NCBI GenBank assembly: GCA_017539165.1
Contig: JAFYHN010000112.1
Span: 1-64,000, forward strand
Source: Eubacterium sp.
GTDB lineage: Bacteria > Bacillota > Clostridia > Lachnospirales > Lachnospiraceae
Direction of reading: 5' to 3'
DNA length: 64,000 nt
Shown: positions 56,392 through 64,000 of the stretch, piece by piece
Layout: every line of letters starts with the position of its first letter
How positions within the stretch are numbered: the stretch's first letter is position 1
Translations under genes and position numbers: made by a program
The notes under the pieces: generated by a model
The model's input: only the letters and a program-made list of their open reading frames with translations
Database searches by the model: none
What the model was told of the DNA's origin: nothing

Positions 56392-57126
56392 ATGAAGAAT
56401 AAAAACAGAGTTATGAGAAATATGCTCATCAGCATGATAGGTGCGGCTATCTGTATGGCTTCTGCTTGGCTCTCATCAGCATATGGTGAGGGAAATGTAA
56501 GAAATGGCCTCATCCAGAGCAACTGGCCTAAAATGCCATTTCTGAGATTTGAGCTCTCTCTGATTTTCAGTGCCATCGGGATCCCGATATATTATCTCGG
56601 GATGAAGGAGCTTGTGAAGGCGATCAGACTCGCTAGAAGAAAGAGAAGTCTGTCTGATCTGAAAATGGCTAAGCTTTTCGATATGAGTGCAAATATCGGA
56701 GCTGTTGGATTTATGTTTGTCAGTGCCGGATATACAATGATGGCCATAGTATATAAGCTTCTGTATAGTACTAATCTGATGGGCGCAGATATTATCTCGA
56801 CTACCGAAGGTATGTTTTACTATCTGGCTATCCCGCTTTTTGCATTTTATATAATTGCCATTGGCGGTGTTTCGTTCCCATTTATGTACTATGTGTTAAA
56901 TGAAAGACTTAAGGTCTCAAAGATATGTGTACTCTTTAATCCTCTTGTTTTCTTAGGGATTGGAGAGGTGCTGAAACTTACCAAGATATTCTATCTGGCT
57001 GATTTTGCCAGTGCAGCAATTCCATTTGGCTATCTTCTGATGATGGCTGCCGGACTTGTACATGTAGCACAGCTTCCGAATATCAAGAGACGAAGAAGAG
57101 TGAGCAGAGAACGAGAAACATACTAA
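56392..57126 (+). CDS. Six-helix integral membrane protein of unknown function
   Basis: A 244-residue protein with a short basic start and about six or seven hydrophobic helices, the rest being short basic loops, ending in a very basic tail (NIKRRRRVSRERE). No transport or enzyme motif stands out. It follows the lipoprotein gene by 30 bases in the same direction. The ribosome site (GAGAGG) is about 10 bases upstream. Family not recognised with confidence. Confidence 0.7.
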   Translation: MKNKNRVMRNMLISMIGAAICMASAWLSSAYGEGNVRNGLIQSNWPKMPFLRFELSLIFSAIGIPIYYLGMKELVKAIRLARRKRSLSDLKMAKLFDMSANIGAVGFMFVSAGYTMMAIVYKLLYSTNLMGADIISTTEGMFYYLAIPLFAFYIIAIGGVSFPFMYYVLNERLKVSKICVLFNPLVFLGIGEVLKLTKIFYLADFASAAIPFGYLLMMAAGLVHVAQLPNIKRRRRVSRERETY

Positions 57127-57161
57127 AGGTTACTAAAACTGTATATTATAGAATATTTACG

Positions 57162-57200
57162 GGTCAGGCCTTCTGGGACAGAGAGCCTGGCCTCATTTTT
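57162..57200 (+). terminator. Terminator before the exonuclease III gene
   Basis: GGTCAGGC pairs with GCCTGGCC (one G-T), followed by TCATTTTT; the next gene starts at 57219. Confidence 0.7.
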
Positions 57201-57218
57201 CAGAAAGGACTAGAGAAT

Positions 57219-57974
57219 ATGAGATTCGTATCATGGAATGTAAATGGAATCAGAGCGTGTGTAAATAAAGGCTTCTATGATTCGTTTAAAGAATTAGATG
57301 CTGACATATTTGCGATTCAGGAGAGTAAGATGCAGAAAGATCAGCTGATTCTTGATACTCCAGGTTATCATCAGTACTGGAACTATGCCAAAAAGAAGGG
57401 ATATTCGGGAACAGCGATATTCACAAAGAAGGAACCGGTTTCAGTTGTAAATGGAATGGGTCTGGAACAGCATGATCAGGAAGGAAGACTTATAACTCTT
57501 GATATGGGAGATTATTACTTCATATGCGTTTACGTTCCGAATTCACAGAATGAGCTGAAGAGACTTGACTATCGTATGGAGTGGGAAAATGACTTCAGAG
57601 AGTATCTTTCAAAGCTTGCAAAGGAAAAGCCTGTAATAATGTGTGGCGATCTTAACGTGGCTCATCAGGAGATAGATCTAAAGAATCCTTCTTCCAATCA
57701 TAAGAATGCAGGTTTCACAGATGAGGAGAGAGGAAAGTTCAGTGAACTTCTCGAGGCAGGTTTTGTAGATAGTTTCAGATATAAGTATCCGGATCTTACA
57801 GATACATATTCCTGGTGGTCATACAGATTCAATTCGAGAGTGCGAAATGCAGGATGGCGTATAGATTATTTCGTCGTTTCAGATTCGATAAAAGATAAGA
57901 TAGTAGATGCGAAGATTCATAATGAAGTATACGGGTCGGATCACTGTCCTGTTGAACTTGAGATTAACATTTAA
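57219..57974 (+). CDS. xth: Exodeoxyribonuclease III / AP endonuclease
   Basis: A 251-residue base-excision repair enzyme that cuts at abasic sites. Family motifs: WNVNGIRACVNKGF, QESKMQ (metal glutamate), CGDLNVAHQEIDLKNP, WRIDYFVVS and the final GSDHCPVELEI. Full length. AGAAAGGAC ribosome site. Stands alone between a terminator and the promoter of the next gene. Confidence 0.95.
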   Translation: MRFVSWNVNGIRACVNKGFYDSFKELDADIFAIQESKMQKDQLILDTPGYHQYWNYAKKKGYSGTAIFTKKEPVSVVNGMGLEQHDQEGRLITLDMGDYYFICVYVPNSQNELKRLDYRMEWENDFREYLSKLAKEKPVIMCGDLNVAHQEIDLKNPSSNHKNAGFTDEERGKFSELLEAGFVDSFRYKYPDLTDTYSWWSYRFNSRVRNAGWRIDYFVVSDSIKDKIVDAKIHNEVYGSDHCPVELEINI

Positions 57975-58000
57975 TAAACTTGGAATTTAAAAAAAACAAG

Positions 58001-58060
58001 TTGAAACAAAAAAAACATGATGTTATAATCTGCACGACCACATGTAGTTTTCAAAACTAC
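58001..58060 (+). promoter_or_regulatory. Promoter and start-site palindrome of the acyl-CoA synthetase gene
   Basis: TTGAAA (58001-58006), exactly 17 bases, TATAAT (58024-58029). Downstream, GTAGTTTT-C-AAAACTAC (58044-58060) is a perfect 8-bp inverted repeat, flanked by GCACG and CGTGC, in the 5' leader: an operator or leader hairpin. Confidence 0.7.
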
Positions 58061-58123
58061 GTGCGAATTCCGCAGACATAATAGCGGTGACTCAATAATA
58101 TACAAGAAAAGAAAGGGATTTCC

Positions 58124-59827
58124 ATGAGTAATAATAATGGAAATGCAATAGAATACACTCTGACTCCTGAGGAGGGAATTGCAGGTTCATATATCTCATC
58201 ATATGTGGATGAGAAAGGACTATTGAAGAGCATAGATATTCATGATGATGAGAATTTTAATTTTGGTTTCGATGTGGTCGATGCTCTTGCCAAGAAATGT
58301 CCTGACAAAACTGCCATGCTTCACATATCAAAGCATGGGAAAGAAAGACGTTTTACTTTTAAGGATATGATGTTATATTCTAATAAGACAGCTAACTACC
58401 TTACCTATCTTGGTATCAAGAAGGGTGACCGTGTGCTTCTTATCCTTAAGAGACATTACCAGTTCTGGTTTACATTGGTTGCACTTCATAAGATCGGTGC
58501 GATAGCTGTTCCGTGTTCATTTCTTCTTACAAAGAAAGATTTTGAATACAGACTTAAGGCGGCTCAGATAAATGCTGCAATCGTAACTGCTGACGGAGAG
58601 GTTTCCGGTGAGCTGGATAAGGCAGCTAAGAACTATCTGGGACTTAAGACTAAGATTATAGTCGGAAATCCGAAAGAGGGCTGGGCGAATTACAATAGAG
58701 ATATAAGATATTTTTCGAGTACATTTAAAAGAACAGAAGAATCTGCAGGTGGAAATGACACCTCACTTATGTTCTTCACATCAGGTACTACATCATATCC
58801 CAAGATGGCAGCACATAGCTTTAAGTATCCTTTGGGACACTATGTGACGGCTAAGTACTGGCATCAGGTTGATAGCGAAGGAATGCATTTTACCATAAGT
58901 GATACTGGCTGGGGTAAGGCGCTCTGGGGTAAGATCTACGGCCAATGGCTTTCCGAAGCATCAATCTTTACATATGATTATGACGAATTCTTTGCCAAAG
59001 AGATTCTGTCAATGATAGAAAAATATCGAATGACTTCATTTTGTGCACCGCCTACGGTTTTCAGAATGCTTGTGCATGTAGATATGAGAAAGTTTGATCT
59101 GTCTTCACTGAAAAATGTATCTACAGCCGGTGAGGCATTGAATCCTGAAATATATGATAAGTTCTATAAGATGACAGGACTTAAGATTATGGAGGGGTTC
59201 GGACAGACAGAGACAACACTTCTTATCGCAAATCTCAAAGGTATGGATCCGAAACCGGGATCTATGGGAAAACCTAGTCCACTTTATGATATTCATCTGC
59301 TTGCTGATGGCGACAGAGAAGTAGAGCCTGGACAGGCAGGAGAAATCTGCGTTAAAGTATCAGATAAGACACCTTGTGGCTTATACAAGGGCTACTATCT
59401 TGATGAAGAGAAGACAAATGCTGTGCTTCACGATGGTTATTATCATACAGGAGATACGGCTTATATGGATGATGACGGATATCTTTACTATATTGGAAGA
59501 GTTGATGACGTTATTAAGTCAGCAGGCTACAGAGTGGGTCCTTTCGAGATAGAAAATGAGATCATGAAGCTTCCATATGTTCTTGAATGTGCAGTTACCA
59601 GCGTGCCGGACATCGTAAGAGGTCAGGCTATCAAAGCCTCAATCGTTCTTACAAAGGGGACAGCTGCAACGGATAAACTTAGAAAAGATACTATGAAATA
59701 TCTTAAGGCTAATCTTGCTTCTTACAAGAGGCCTAAGATCGTTGATTTTGTAGATGATCTCCCTAAGACTAGCAGTGGAAAGATAAGACGTGCTGAGATC
59801 AAGGCAAAAGATTGGAAAAATGCATGA
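58124..59827 (+). CDS. AMP-forming acyl-CoA synthetase
   Basis: A 567-residue adenylate-forming ligase that makes acyl-CoA from a fatty or short-chain acid, ATP and CoA. AMP loop MFFTSGTTSYPKMAAHS, EGFGQTETTLLIA, YYHTGDTAYMDDDGYLYYIGRVDDVIKSAGYRVGPFEIE and the catalytic lysine in KTSSGKIRRAE are present. It resembles the medium-chain acyl-CoA/acetyl-CoA synthetase group of Clostridia; the exact chain length is not readable. The stop overlaps the next gene by four bases (ATGA), and the fatty-acid genes follow. Confidence 0.9.
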   Translation: MSNNNGNAIEYTLTPEEGIAGSYISSYVDEKGLLKSIDIHDDENFNFGFDVVDALAKKCPDKTAMLHISKHGKERRFTFKDMMLYSNKTANYLTYLGIKKGDRVLLILKRHYQFWFTLVALHKIGAIAVPCSFLLTKKDFEYRLKAAQINAAIVTADGEVSGELDKAAKNYLGLKTKIIVGNPKEGWANYNRDIRYFSSTFKRTEESAGGNDTSLMFFTSGTTSYPKMAAHSFKYPLGHYVTAKYWHQVDSEGMHFTISDTGWGKALWGKIYGQWLSEASIFTYDYDEFFAKEILSMIEKYRMTSFCAPPTVFRMLVHVDMRKFDLSSLKNVSTAGEALNPEIYDKFYKMTGLKIMEGFGQTETTLLIANLKGMDPKPGSMGKPSPLYDIHLLADGDREVEPGQAGEICVKVSDKTPCGLYKGYYLDEEKTNAVLHDGYYHTGDTAYMDDDGYLYYIGRVDDVIKSAGYRVGPFEIENEIMKLPYVLECAVTSVPDIVRGQAIKASIVLTKGTAATDKLRKDTMKYLKANLASYKRPKIVDFVDDLPKTSSGKIRRAEIKAKDWKNA

Positions 59828-60390
59828 ATATAAGATATTTAAATGAAAAGAAAGCGGCATCAGAAGAATTAAAGAAAAAGATCCTGATGATCATAGCAAT
59901 GATATTAGGTGATTTTAATCTGTTTGGTGTGGTATATTTCATTATATTTAAAACTGGCTGGGCAATCGTTATGTTTTCTATTTTCCTGGCCATGGATGCG
60001 TTTATATTCTGGCTTGGTGTAAAAGCCGGAAGAAGAGTTGAAATGGCAAGAAGGTATGAAACGATATTTGGAAGTGACGAGGATGGATTTGTTACCGTAG
60101 GAGAGATCAGTTCGCTTCTTCAGCAGCCAGGTAATAAGATTCTTGCAGAACTTAAATTGCTTTTCAGAAAGAAATTCTTTCTGAATTGTAATCTGGAAAC
60201 AAAAGGTCAGCCGATGGTGTATATCTATAACGCTCAGCCTGACCAGAATATAAATGATGGTGTTGGTTTTGTTGTGTGTACATGCGGTAACTGTGGAACG
60301 CAGAATCGTATAAGAGCTGGTGCTATGAGCAGATGCTATGCATGTCAGGCTCCACTGCAGGGAACGGTTAATCCGGTAAACAGGGGGTGA
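59824..60390 (+). CDS. Membrane zinc-ribbon protein, first of two paralogues
   Basis: A 188-residue protein: two membrane helices (about 20-65), a cytoplasmic winged-helix-like or EF-hand-like segment (SDEDGFVTVGEISSLL...AELKLLFRKKFF) and a C-terminal zinc ribbon (CGNCGTQNRIRAGAMSRCYAC). ATG 59824 overlaps the stop of the acyl-CoA synthetase; the earlier TTG (59812) is less likely. It matches the next protein in length and layout. Function unknown; coupling to the synthetase suggests a role in lipid metabolism or its sensing (inference). Confidence 0.75.
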   Translation: MNIRYLNEKKAASEELKKKILMIIAMILGDFNLFGVVYFIIFKTGWAIVMFSIFLAMDAFIFWLGVKAGRRVEMARRYETIFGSDEDGFVTVGEISSLLQQPGNKILAELKLLFRKKFFLNCNLETKGQPMVYIYNAQPDQNINDGVGFVVCTCGNCGTQNRIRAGAMSRCYACQAPLQGTVNPVNRG

Positions 60391-60391
60391 C

Positions 60392-60958
60392 ATGATGGAT
60401 CAGACAAGAACATATCTTAATCAAAATCTGATAACAAAGAATAAGAAAAAATCAAGTCTTCAGTTTAAGATAGGAATAGGAATGCTAATTTTTTACAGTT
60501 TTGATTTTATAGCAATTTATGAAGGCAGTCTTGATAAGTATTATATTCCGCTTGTTATAGCATTGATGATGCCAGCTTTTTATCTTATCTGGTGTAGCAG
60601 AAAGAACAGTGCTGAGATATCTGAAGCAACAAAGTATGATGAGGTGTTCTGCAAGGATAAGAATGGAATAGTTACTGCTCATGAGATGGCTGAAGCTCTT
60701 GATAAAAAGTATTTTGATATATTTGTTGAGCTGGAGAGGCTTTTTAGATGCGGCTATTTTGTAAACTGTACTCTGCAGCAGGGGAGAAATCCCAGCGTTA
60801 TCATGTACGCCGCTCAGATGAATGATGGTAAAAGCGTCGGCTTTATGCAGGTTGTCTGCAAAAAGTGTGGTGCATCCACAAGGATAAGAGCTAATTCCAG
60901 AGGAAAATGTGAATACTGTGGTTCGATCATAAGTACGGTAAACCGTAAGAATCCGTAG
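60392..60958 (+). CDS. Membrane zinc-ribbon protein, second of two paralogues
   Basis: A 188-residue paralogue of the preceding protein: two membrane helices (about 26-70), the same domain (KDKNGIVTAHEMAEALDKKYF...ELERLFRCGYFVNC) and a C-terminal zinc ribbon (CKKCGASTRIRANSRGKCEYC). Sequence identity to its neighbour is modest but co-linear, so the duplication is old. AGGGGGTGA lies before two adjacent ATGs (60392, 60395); the second has the better spacing. Separated by one base from its neighbour's stop. Confidence 0.75.
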   Translation: MMDQTRTYLNQNLITKNKKKSSLQFKIGIGMLIFYSFDFIAIYEGSLDKYYIPLVIALMMPAFYLIWCSRKNSAEISEATKYDEVFCKDKNGIVTAHEMAEALDKKYFDIFVELERLFRCGYFVNCTLQQGRNPSVIMYAAQMNDGKSVGFMQVVCKKCGASTRIRANSRGKCEYCGSIISTVNRKNP

Positions 60959-60988
60959 TGTGATCGGGATGGATTGATTAAAAATCTC

Positions 60989-61059
60989 TTGACAATAGAA
61001 TGATATGTAATATAATGGAAAAGGTTAAAAAATTTTAAGTAAAAATTTTTAACCTTTTT
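60989..61059 (+). promoter_or_regulatory. acpP promoter and start-site hairpin
   Basis: TTGACA (60989-60994), 16 bases, TATAAT (61011-61016). AAAAGGTTAAAAA (61019-61031) pairs with TTTTTAACCTTTT (61046-61058) with further A-T pairs inside: an inverted repeat beginning at the predicted start site and ending in Ts. It may be an operator for a fatty-acid regulator or an attenuator. Confidence 0.65.
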
Positions 61060-61087
61060 AATTTTTGAAAAAAAGGAGACAAAGAAT

Positions 61088-61312
61088 ATGTTTGAAGAAA
61101 TTAAGGCTGTAATCGTAGAGACACTTAGTGTTGATGAGAGTGCTGTTACTCTTGAGGCTTCTCTTTCAGATGACCTTGGAGCTGATTCACTTGATGCTGT
61201 TGAACTTGGAATGGCTATCGAGGATGCAGTTGGAGTAGCTATCGCTGATGAAGATCTTCCAAACATCAAGACAGTTCAGGATCTTGTAGATTACGTAGAA
61301 TCACATAAATAA
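61088..61312 (+). CDS. acpP: Acyl carrier protein
   Basis: 74-residue acidic four-helix carrier of growing acyl chains. The phosphopantetheine serine is S34 in [17 protein letters not shown]. Length is normal. Very strong ribosome site AAAAGGAGA. Leads the fatty-acid cluster acpP-accD-accA-fabK, 130 bases before accD. Confidence 0.96.
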   Translation: MFEEIKAVIVETLSVDESAVTLEASLSDDLGADSLDAVELGMAIEDAVGVAIADEDLPNIKTVQDLVDYVESHK

Positions 61313-61333
61313 TTTTTTCAAAAAATCAAAATG

Positions 61334-61403
61334 GGGGTCAGGCAAGGAGACGAAGCGTTTGGGATCTTCGCTCTGTATGGTAAAACTATACATGCTTGAC
61401 TCC
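61334..61403 (+). ncRNA. Predicted three-way-junction RNA between acpP and accD
   Basis: GGGGTCAGGC (61334-61343) pairs with GCTTGACTCC (61394-61403), ten pairs with two G-U. Inside are two hairpins back to back: GAG-a-CGAAG (61347-61355) with CTTCGCTC (61366-61373), and TGTAT (61374-61378) with ATACA (61388-61392). It ends 40 bases before the accD start. Not a terminator (no T run). Candidate leader or cis-regulatory RNA; no known family recognised. Confidence 0.5.
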
Positions 61404-61442
61404 TTGTGCATTTAATAGGGAATACTTTCGGAGGGATTTTTT

Positions 61443-62348
61443 ATGAAGCTTTTTGGTAAGCACGGAAATAAAAAAGATAATTCCGATCTTAAAAACGATT
61501 ATGAATTTGTTGAGGTAGAAAAGGGGAGTTCTGAAGATTCAACCGAGAATACCGAGGTTGAACAGCAGTATACATGCAAGGGCTGCGGTAAGACATTCTC
61601 ACTTTCTGATATAAAAAAGAACATGTATGTATGTCCTGAGTGTGGTAAGCACGACAAGATATCTGCAAGAAGAAGGATATCAGGTTTGGCTGATCCTGGA
61701 ACATTCAGGAAACTAAAAACGGATATTCCATTTAGAAATCCATTGGATTATCCGGATTATGCAGAGAAAATAAACGGTCTCAAAGCGAAGACTGGACTTG
61801 ATGAAGGAACACTTGCAGGCGTTTGTGAGATCGAAGGATATAAAACAGTTGTAGCTGTTATGGCCAGTGAATTCCTTATGGGAAGCATGGGAATAGCAGT
61901 TGGTGAAACTATTACGAAGGCATTTGAAGTTGCTGAGAAGATGGAACTTCCTATTATCATTTTCACTGCCAGTGGTGGTGCGAGAATGCAGGAAGGTATC
62001 CTGTCTCTTATGCAGATGGCTAAGACATCTGCTGCAGTTCAGAGATTCAGTGAGAATGGCGGACTATATGTATCTGTTCTGACACATCCTACAACAGGTG
62101 GTGTAAGTGCTAGTTTTGCAACTCTTGCAGATATTACTATAGCTGAACCTGGAGCACTGATAGGATTTGCCGGACCTAGAGTTATCGAGCAGACCATAGG
62201 ACAGAAACTTCCGGCCGGTTTCCAGCGTGCCGAATATCTGGAGGAACATGGTTTTGTAGATGGCATAGTTGTACGTACAGAAATGCGTGATCAGCTGGCG
62301 CAGATACTCAGACTCCACGAGAAGAGGAGGAAGTCATGGCTACGATAA
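61443..62348 (+). CDS. accD: Acetyl-CoA carboxylase carboxyltransferase subunit beta
   Basis: With AccA it moves CO2 from carboxybiotin to acetyl-CoA, giving malonyl-CoA. 301 residues: a charged start, then the zinc ribbon CKGCGKTFSLSDIKKNMYVCPECGKH, and a crotonase-type core (VMASEFLMGSMGIAVGE; TASGGARMQEGILSLMQM; PTTGGVSASFA). CGGAGGG ribosome site. Overlaps accA by 13 bases. accB and accC are not in the window. Confidence 0.96.
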   Translation: MKLFGKHGNKKDNSDLKNDYEFVEVEKGSSEDSTENTEVEQQYTCKGCGKTFSLSDIKKNMYVCPECGKHDKISARRRISGLADPGTFRKLKTDIPFRNPLDYPDYAEKINGLKAKTGLDEGTLAGVCEIEGYKTVVAVMASEFLMGSMGIAVGETITKAFEVAEKMELPIIIFTASGGARMQEGILSLMQMAKTSAAVQRFSENGGLYVSVLTHPTTGGVSASFATLADITIAEPGALIGFAGPRVIEQTIGQKLPAGFQRAEYLEEHGFVDGIVVRTEMRDQLAQILRLHEKRRKSWLR

Positions 62349-63295
62349 GAGAGATAGATGATAAGTTAAATGCTCTTGAAGAGCAGATAGATGCGCTTAA
62401 GGACAATATGGAGTATATAGAGATACTCAGCAGTCTTCATGCAGAGTATGATAAGACAGCTGAAGATGCAGCTGTACTTACTCCTCATGACAGAGTATTT
62501 CTTGCAAGACATCCAAAACGTCCTAAGGTTGATGATTATATAGAAGCACTCTTTGATGATTTCTTCATTCAGAGAGGTGATCTTCTGAATAAAGAAGATA
62601 AAAGTATATTCGGTGGAATAGCTATGTTCCACGGGGTTCCTGTAACAGTTCTTGGACACAGAAAAGGAAGAGATCTTCAGGAAAACCTTGAATTTAACTT
62701 TGGAATGCCTGAGCCAGAAGGTTACAGAAAAGCCCTTCGTCTTATGAAACAGGCTGAGAAGTTTGGAAGACCGATCATTACATTTATCGATACACCTGGT
62801 GCATATCCTGGACTTGATGCAGAGGCTCATGGTCAGAGTCAGGCTATATCAAGAAACCTTGCTGAGATGAGTGCACTTAAGGTTCCTGTTATCGCAATTG
62901 TTACAGGAGAAGGAAGCAGCGGTGGAGCACTTGCTATCGGTGTTGCCAATACAGTATATATGCTTGAAAATGCAGTCTATTCGGTGCTCTCACCTGAAGG
63001 TTTTGCAACTATCCTCTGGAAGGATTCTTCAAGAGCAGGGGAGGCATGTGAGCTTATGAAGCTTACAGCTCATGATCTGTATGAGTATGGTGTGATCGAT
63101 GGAATCATAAGAGAGCCTCTTGGTGGAGCTCACAGAAGTCCTGGAGTTGTATACCGTGATATAGATGAGATGCTTGTAAGAGAACTTAGAAAATTCAAGG
63201 GCAAGTCAGGTGCTGAGATAGCTCGTGACAGATATGAGAAGTTCCGTAACATAGATCAGGTTGTGCTTAAGGACAATGTAGAGGTAATAAGATAA
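62336..63295 (+). CDS. accA: Acetyl-CoA carboxylase carboxyltransferase subunit alpha
   Basis: The second half of the carboxyltransferase. 319 residues: helical N-terminus (LEEQIDALKDN), GHRKGRDLQENLEFNFGMPEPEGYRKALRLM, FIDTPGAYPGLDAEAHGQSQAISRNL and GEGSSGGALAIGVAN. AGGAGG-type site inside accD. Its stop overlaps the fabK start (ATAATG). Confidence 0.96.
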   Translation: MATIREIDDKLNALEEQIDALKDNMEYIEILSSLHAEYDKTAEDAAVLTPHDRVFLARHPKRPKVDDYIEALFDDFFIQRGDLLNKEDKSIFGGIAMFHGVPVTVLGHRKGRDLQENLEFNFGMPEPEGYRKALRLMKQAEKFGRPIITFIDTPGAYPGLDAEAHGQSQAISRNLAEMSALKVPVIAIVTGEGSSGGALAIGVANTVYMLENAVYSVLSPEGFATILWKDSSRAGEACELMKLTAHDLYEYGVIDGIIREPLGGAHRSPGVVYRDIDEMLVRELRKFKGKSGAEIARDRYEKFRNIDQVVLKDNVEVIR

Positions 63296-64000
63296 TGGAC
63301 AGAAAAATGATTAATGAATTACTTGGTACAAAATATCCTATAATTCAGGGCGGTATGGCAAATATCGCACTTGGTAAGTTTGCAGCTGCTGTATCAAACG
63401 CAGGTGGTCTCGGACTTATCGGCTCAGGTGGATATGATGCCGCAAGAATCGAGCAGGAGATACATGATGCAAGAAATGCAACAGATAAGCCATTTGGTGT
63501 GAATCTGATGCTTCTCAATCCAGATGTAGATAATATCGCTGATCTTCTTGTTCGCGAAAAGATCAAGATTATAACAACAGGAGCTGGTACTCCTGGTAAG
63601 TATATGGAAATGTGGAAAGAGATGGGAGCTATCGTAATCCCTGTAGTAGCAAGTAGTGCACTTGCTCGTCGTGTTGAGAAGCAGGGCGCTGATGCGGTAA
63701 TCGCAGAAGGCGGCGAAAGTGGTGGTCATGTAGGTGATATGACTACTATGGCTCTTGTACCACAGATAGTTGACTGTGTAGATATTCCTGTAATTGCAGC
63801 AGGAGGAATCGCTGACGGAAGACAGTTTGCAGCTGCTATGTGTCTCGGCGCATCAGGTGTTCAGATTGGAACATGTCTTCTTGTAAGTGAGGAGTGTCCT
63901 GTACACGACAACTATAAGCAGGAGCTTATCAAAGCTAAGGACAACAGTACAACTGTAACAGGACGTTCACTTAACGCACCTGTTCGTATAATAAAGAATC
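63295..64000 (+). CDS. fabK: Enoyl-ACP reductase II, partial
   Basis: The first 235 residues of a flavin enzyme of the FabK/nitronate monooxygenase family; the end lies outside the window. LGTKYPIIQGGMANIA, SNAGGLGLIGSGGYD, KPFGVNLML, EGGESGGHVGDMTTMALVPQ and AAGGIADGRQFAAAMCLGASGVQIGT are FabK motifs for FMN binding. In this operon it should reduce enoyl-ACP in the last step of each elongation cycle, in place of FabI. Its ATG overlaps the accA stop by one base. Confidence 0.93.
   Translation, partial: MDRKMINELLGTKYPIIQGGMANIALGKFAAAVSNAGGLGLIGSGGYDAARIEQEIHDARNATDKPFGVNLMLLNPDVDNIADLLVREKIKIITTGAGTPGKYMEMWKEMGAIVIPVVASSALARRVEKQGADAVIAEGGESGGHVGDMTTMALVPQIVDCVDIPVIAAGGIADGRQFAAAMCLGASGVQIGTCLLVSEECPVHDNYKQELIKAKDNSTTVTGRSLNAPVRIIKN

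Overview
This 64 kb window looks like ordinary chromosome from a low-to-middle GC Clostridia species, most likely of the family Lachnospiraceae. The grounds are the AddAB nuclease, ClpC next to RadA, FabK, CPBP and DUF4214 proteins, QueF/QueH, consensus sigma-A promoters and strong AGGAGG ribosome sites. I found no rRNA, tRNA, CRISPR array, transposase or prophage gene. Genus is not assignable by eye.

Layout. 1-8.9 kb: a phosphoribosyltransferase-like gene diverges from addB-addA, followed by queF. 8.9-19 kb: a nested palindromic element leads into a signalling and envelope island: a 51-residue small gene, a TPR/zinc-ribbon membrane protein, a CDP-glycerol glycerophosphotransferase family protein, then a promoter with an operator-like inverted repeat and four genes. 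These encode an extracellular vWA protein, a double zinc-ribbon protein with a degenerate FHA-like core, a membrane pseudokinase whose outside part is an ABC-type solute-binding protein, and an active Ser/Thr kinase with the same zinc ribbon. This last cluster is my best candidate for an undescribed system: a solute-sensing pseudokinase/kinase pair. 19-25.6 kb: ispF, queH, hslO and a large protein joining a LacI-type sugar-binding domain, a c-di-GMP phosphodiesterase (EAL) domain and a beta-helix-like tail.

25.7-30.9 kb is a phosphocholine operon: a wHTH-LicC-LicA fusion, a second LicC-like transferase, a BCCT transporter and LicD. It would import choline, make CDP-choline and attach phosphocholine to a surface glycan. 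Its promoter is followed at once by a terminator-like hairpin. 31-43 kb: a PaaK-like CoA ligase, a C39-like peptidase, nnr, alr, purD, clpC, a small conserved protein, a second palindromic element, radA and a lipoprotein. 43-55 kb: thrH-like phosphatase, ABC-F ATPase, CPBP protease, a cation efflux protein, a DUF4214 protein, pseudouridine synthase, nrdR, a YigZ-family protein, an HtrA protease, tgt and a small Cys-rich membrane protein. 55-64 kb: yajC, a lipoprotein, a membrane protein, exodeoxyribonuclease III, an acyl-CoA synthetase, two tandem paralogues with zinc ribbons, then the fatty-acid genes acpP-accD-accA-fabK, which run off the right edge. A compact three-way-junction structure lies between acpP and accD.

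Functional threads: queF, queH and tgt give three queuosine steps; the glycerophosphotransferase and the lic genes point to a decorated phosphate-rich surface polymer; the kinase island and the EAL protein both couple sugar-binding-type folds to intracellular signalling, though by different means. All functions are read from sequence motifs by eye; no database search was possible.
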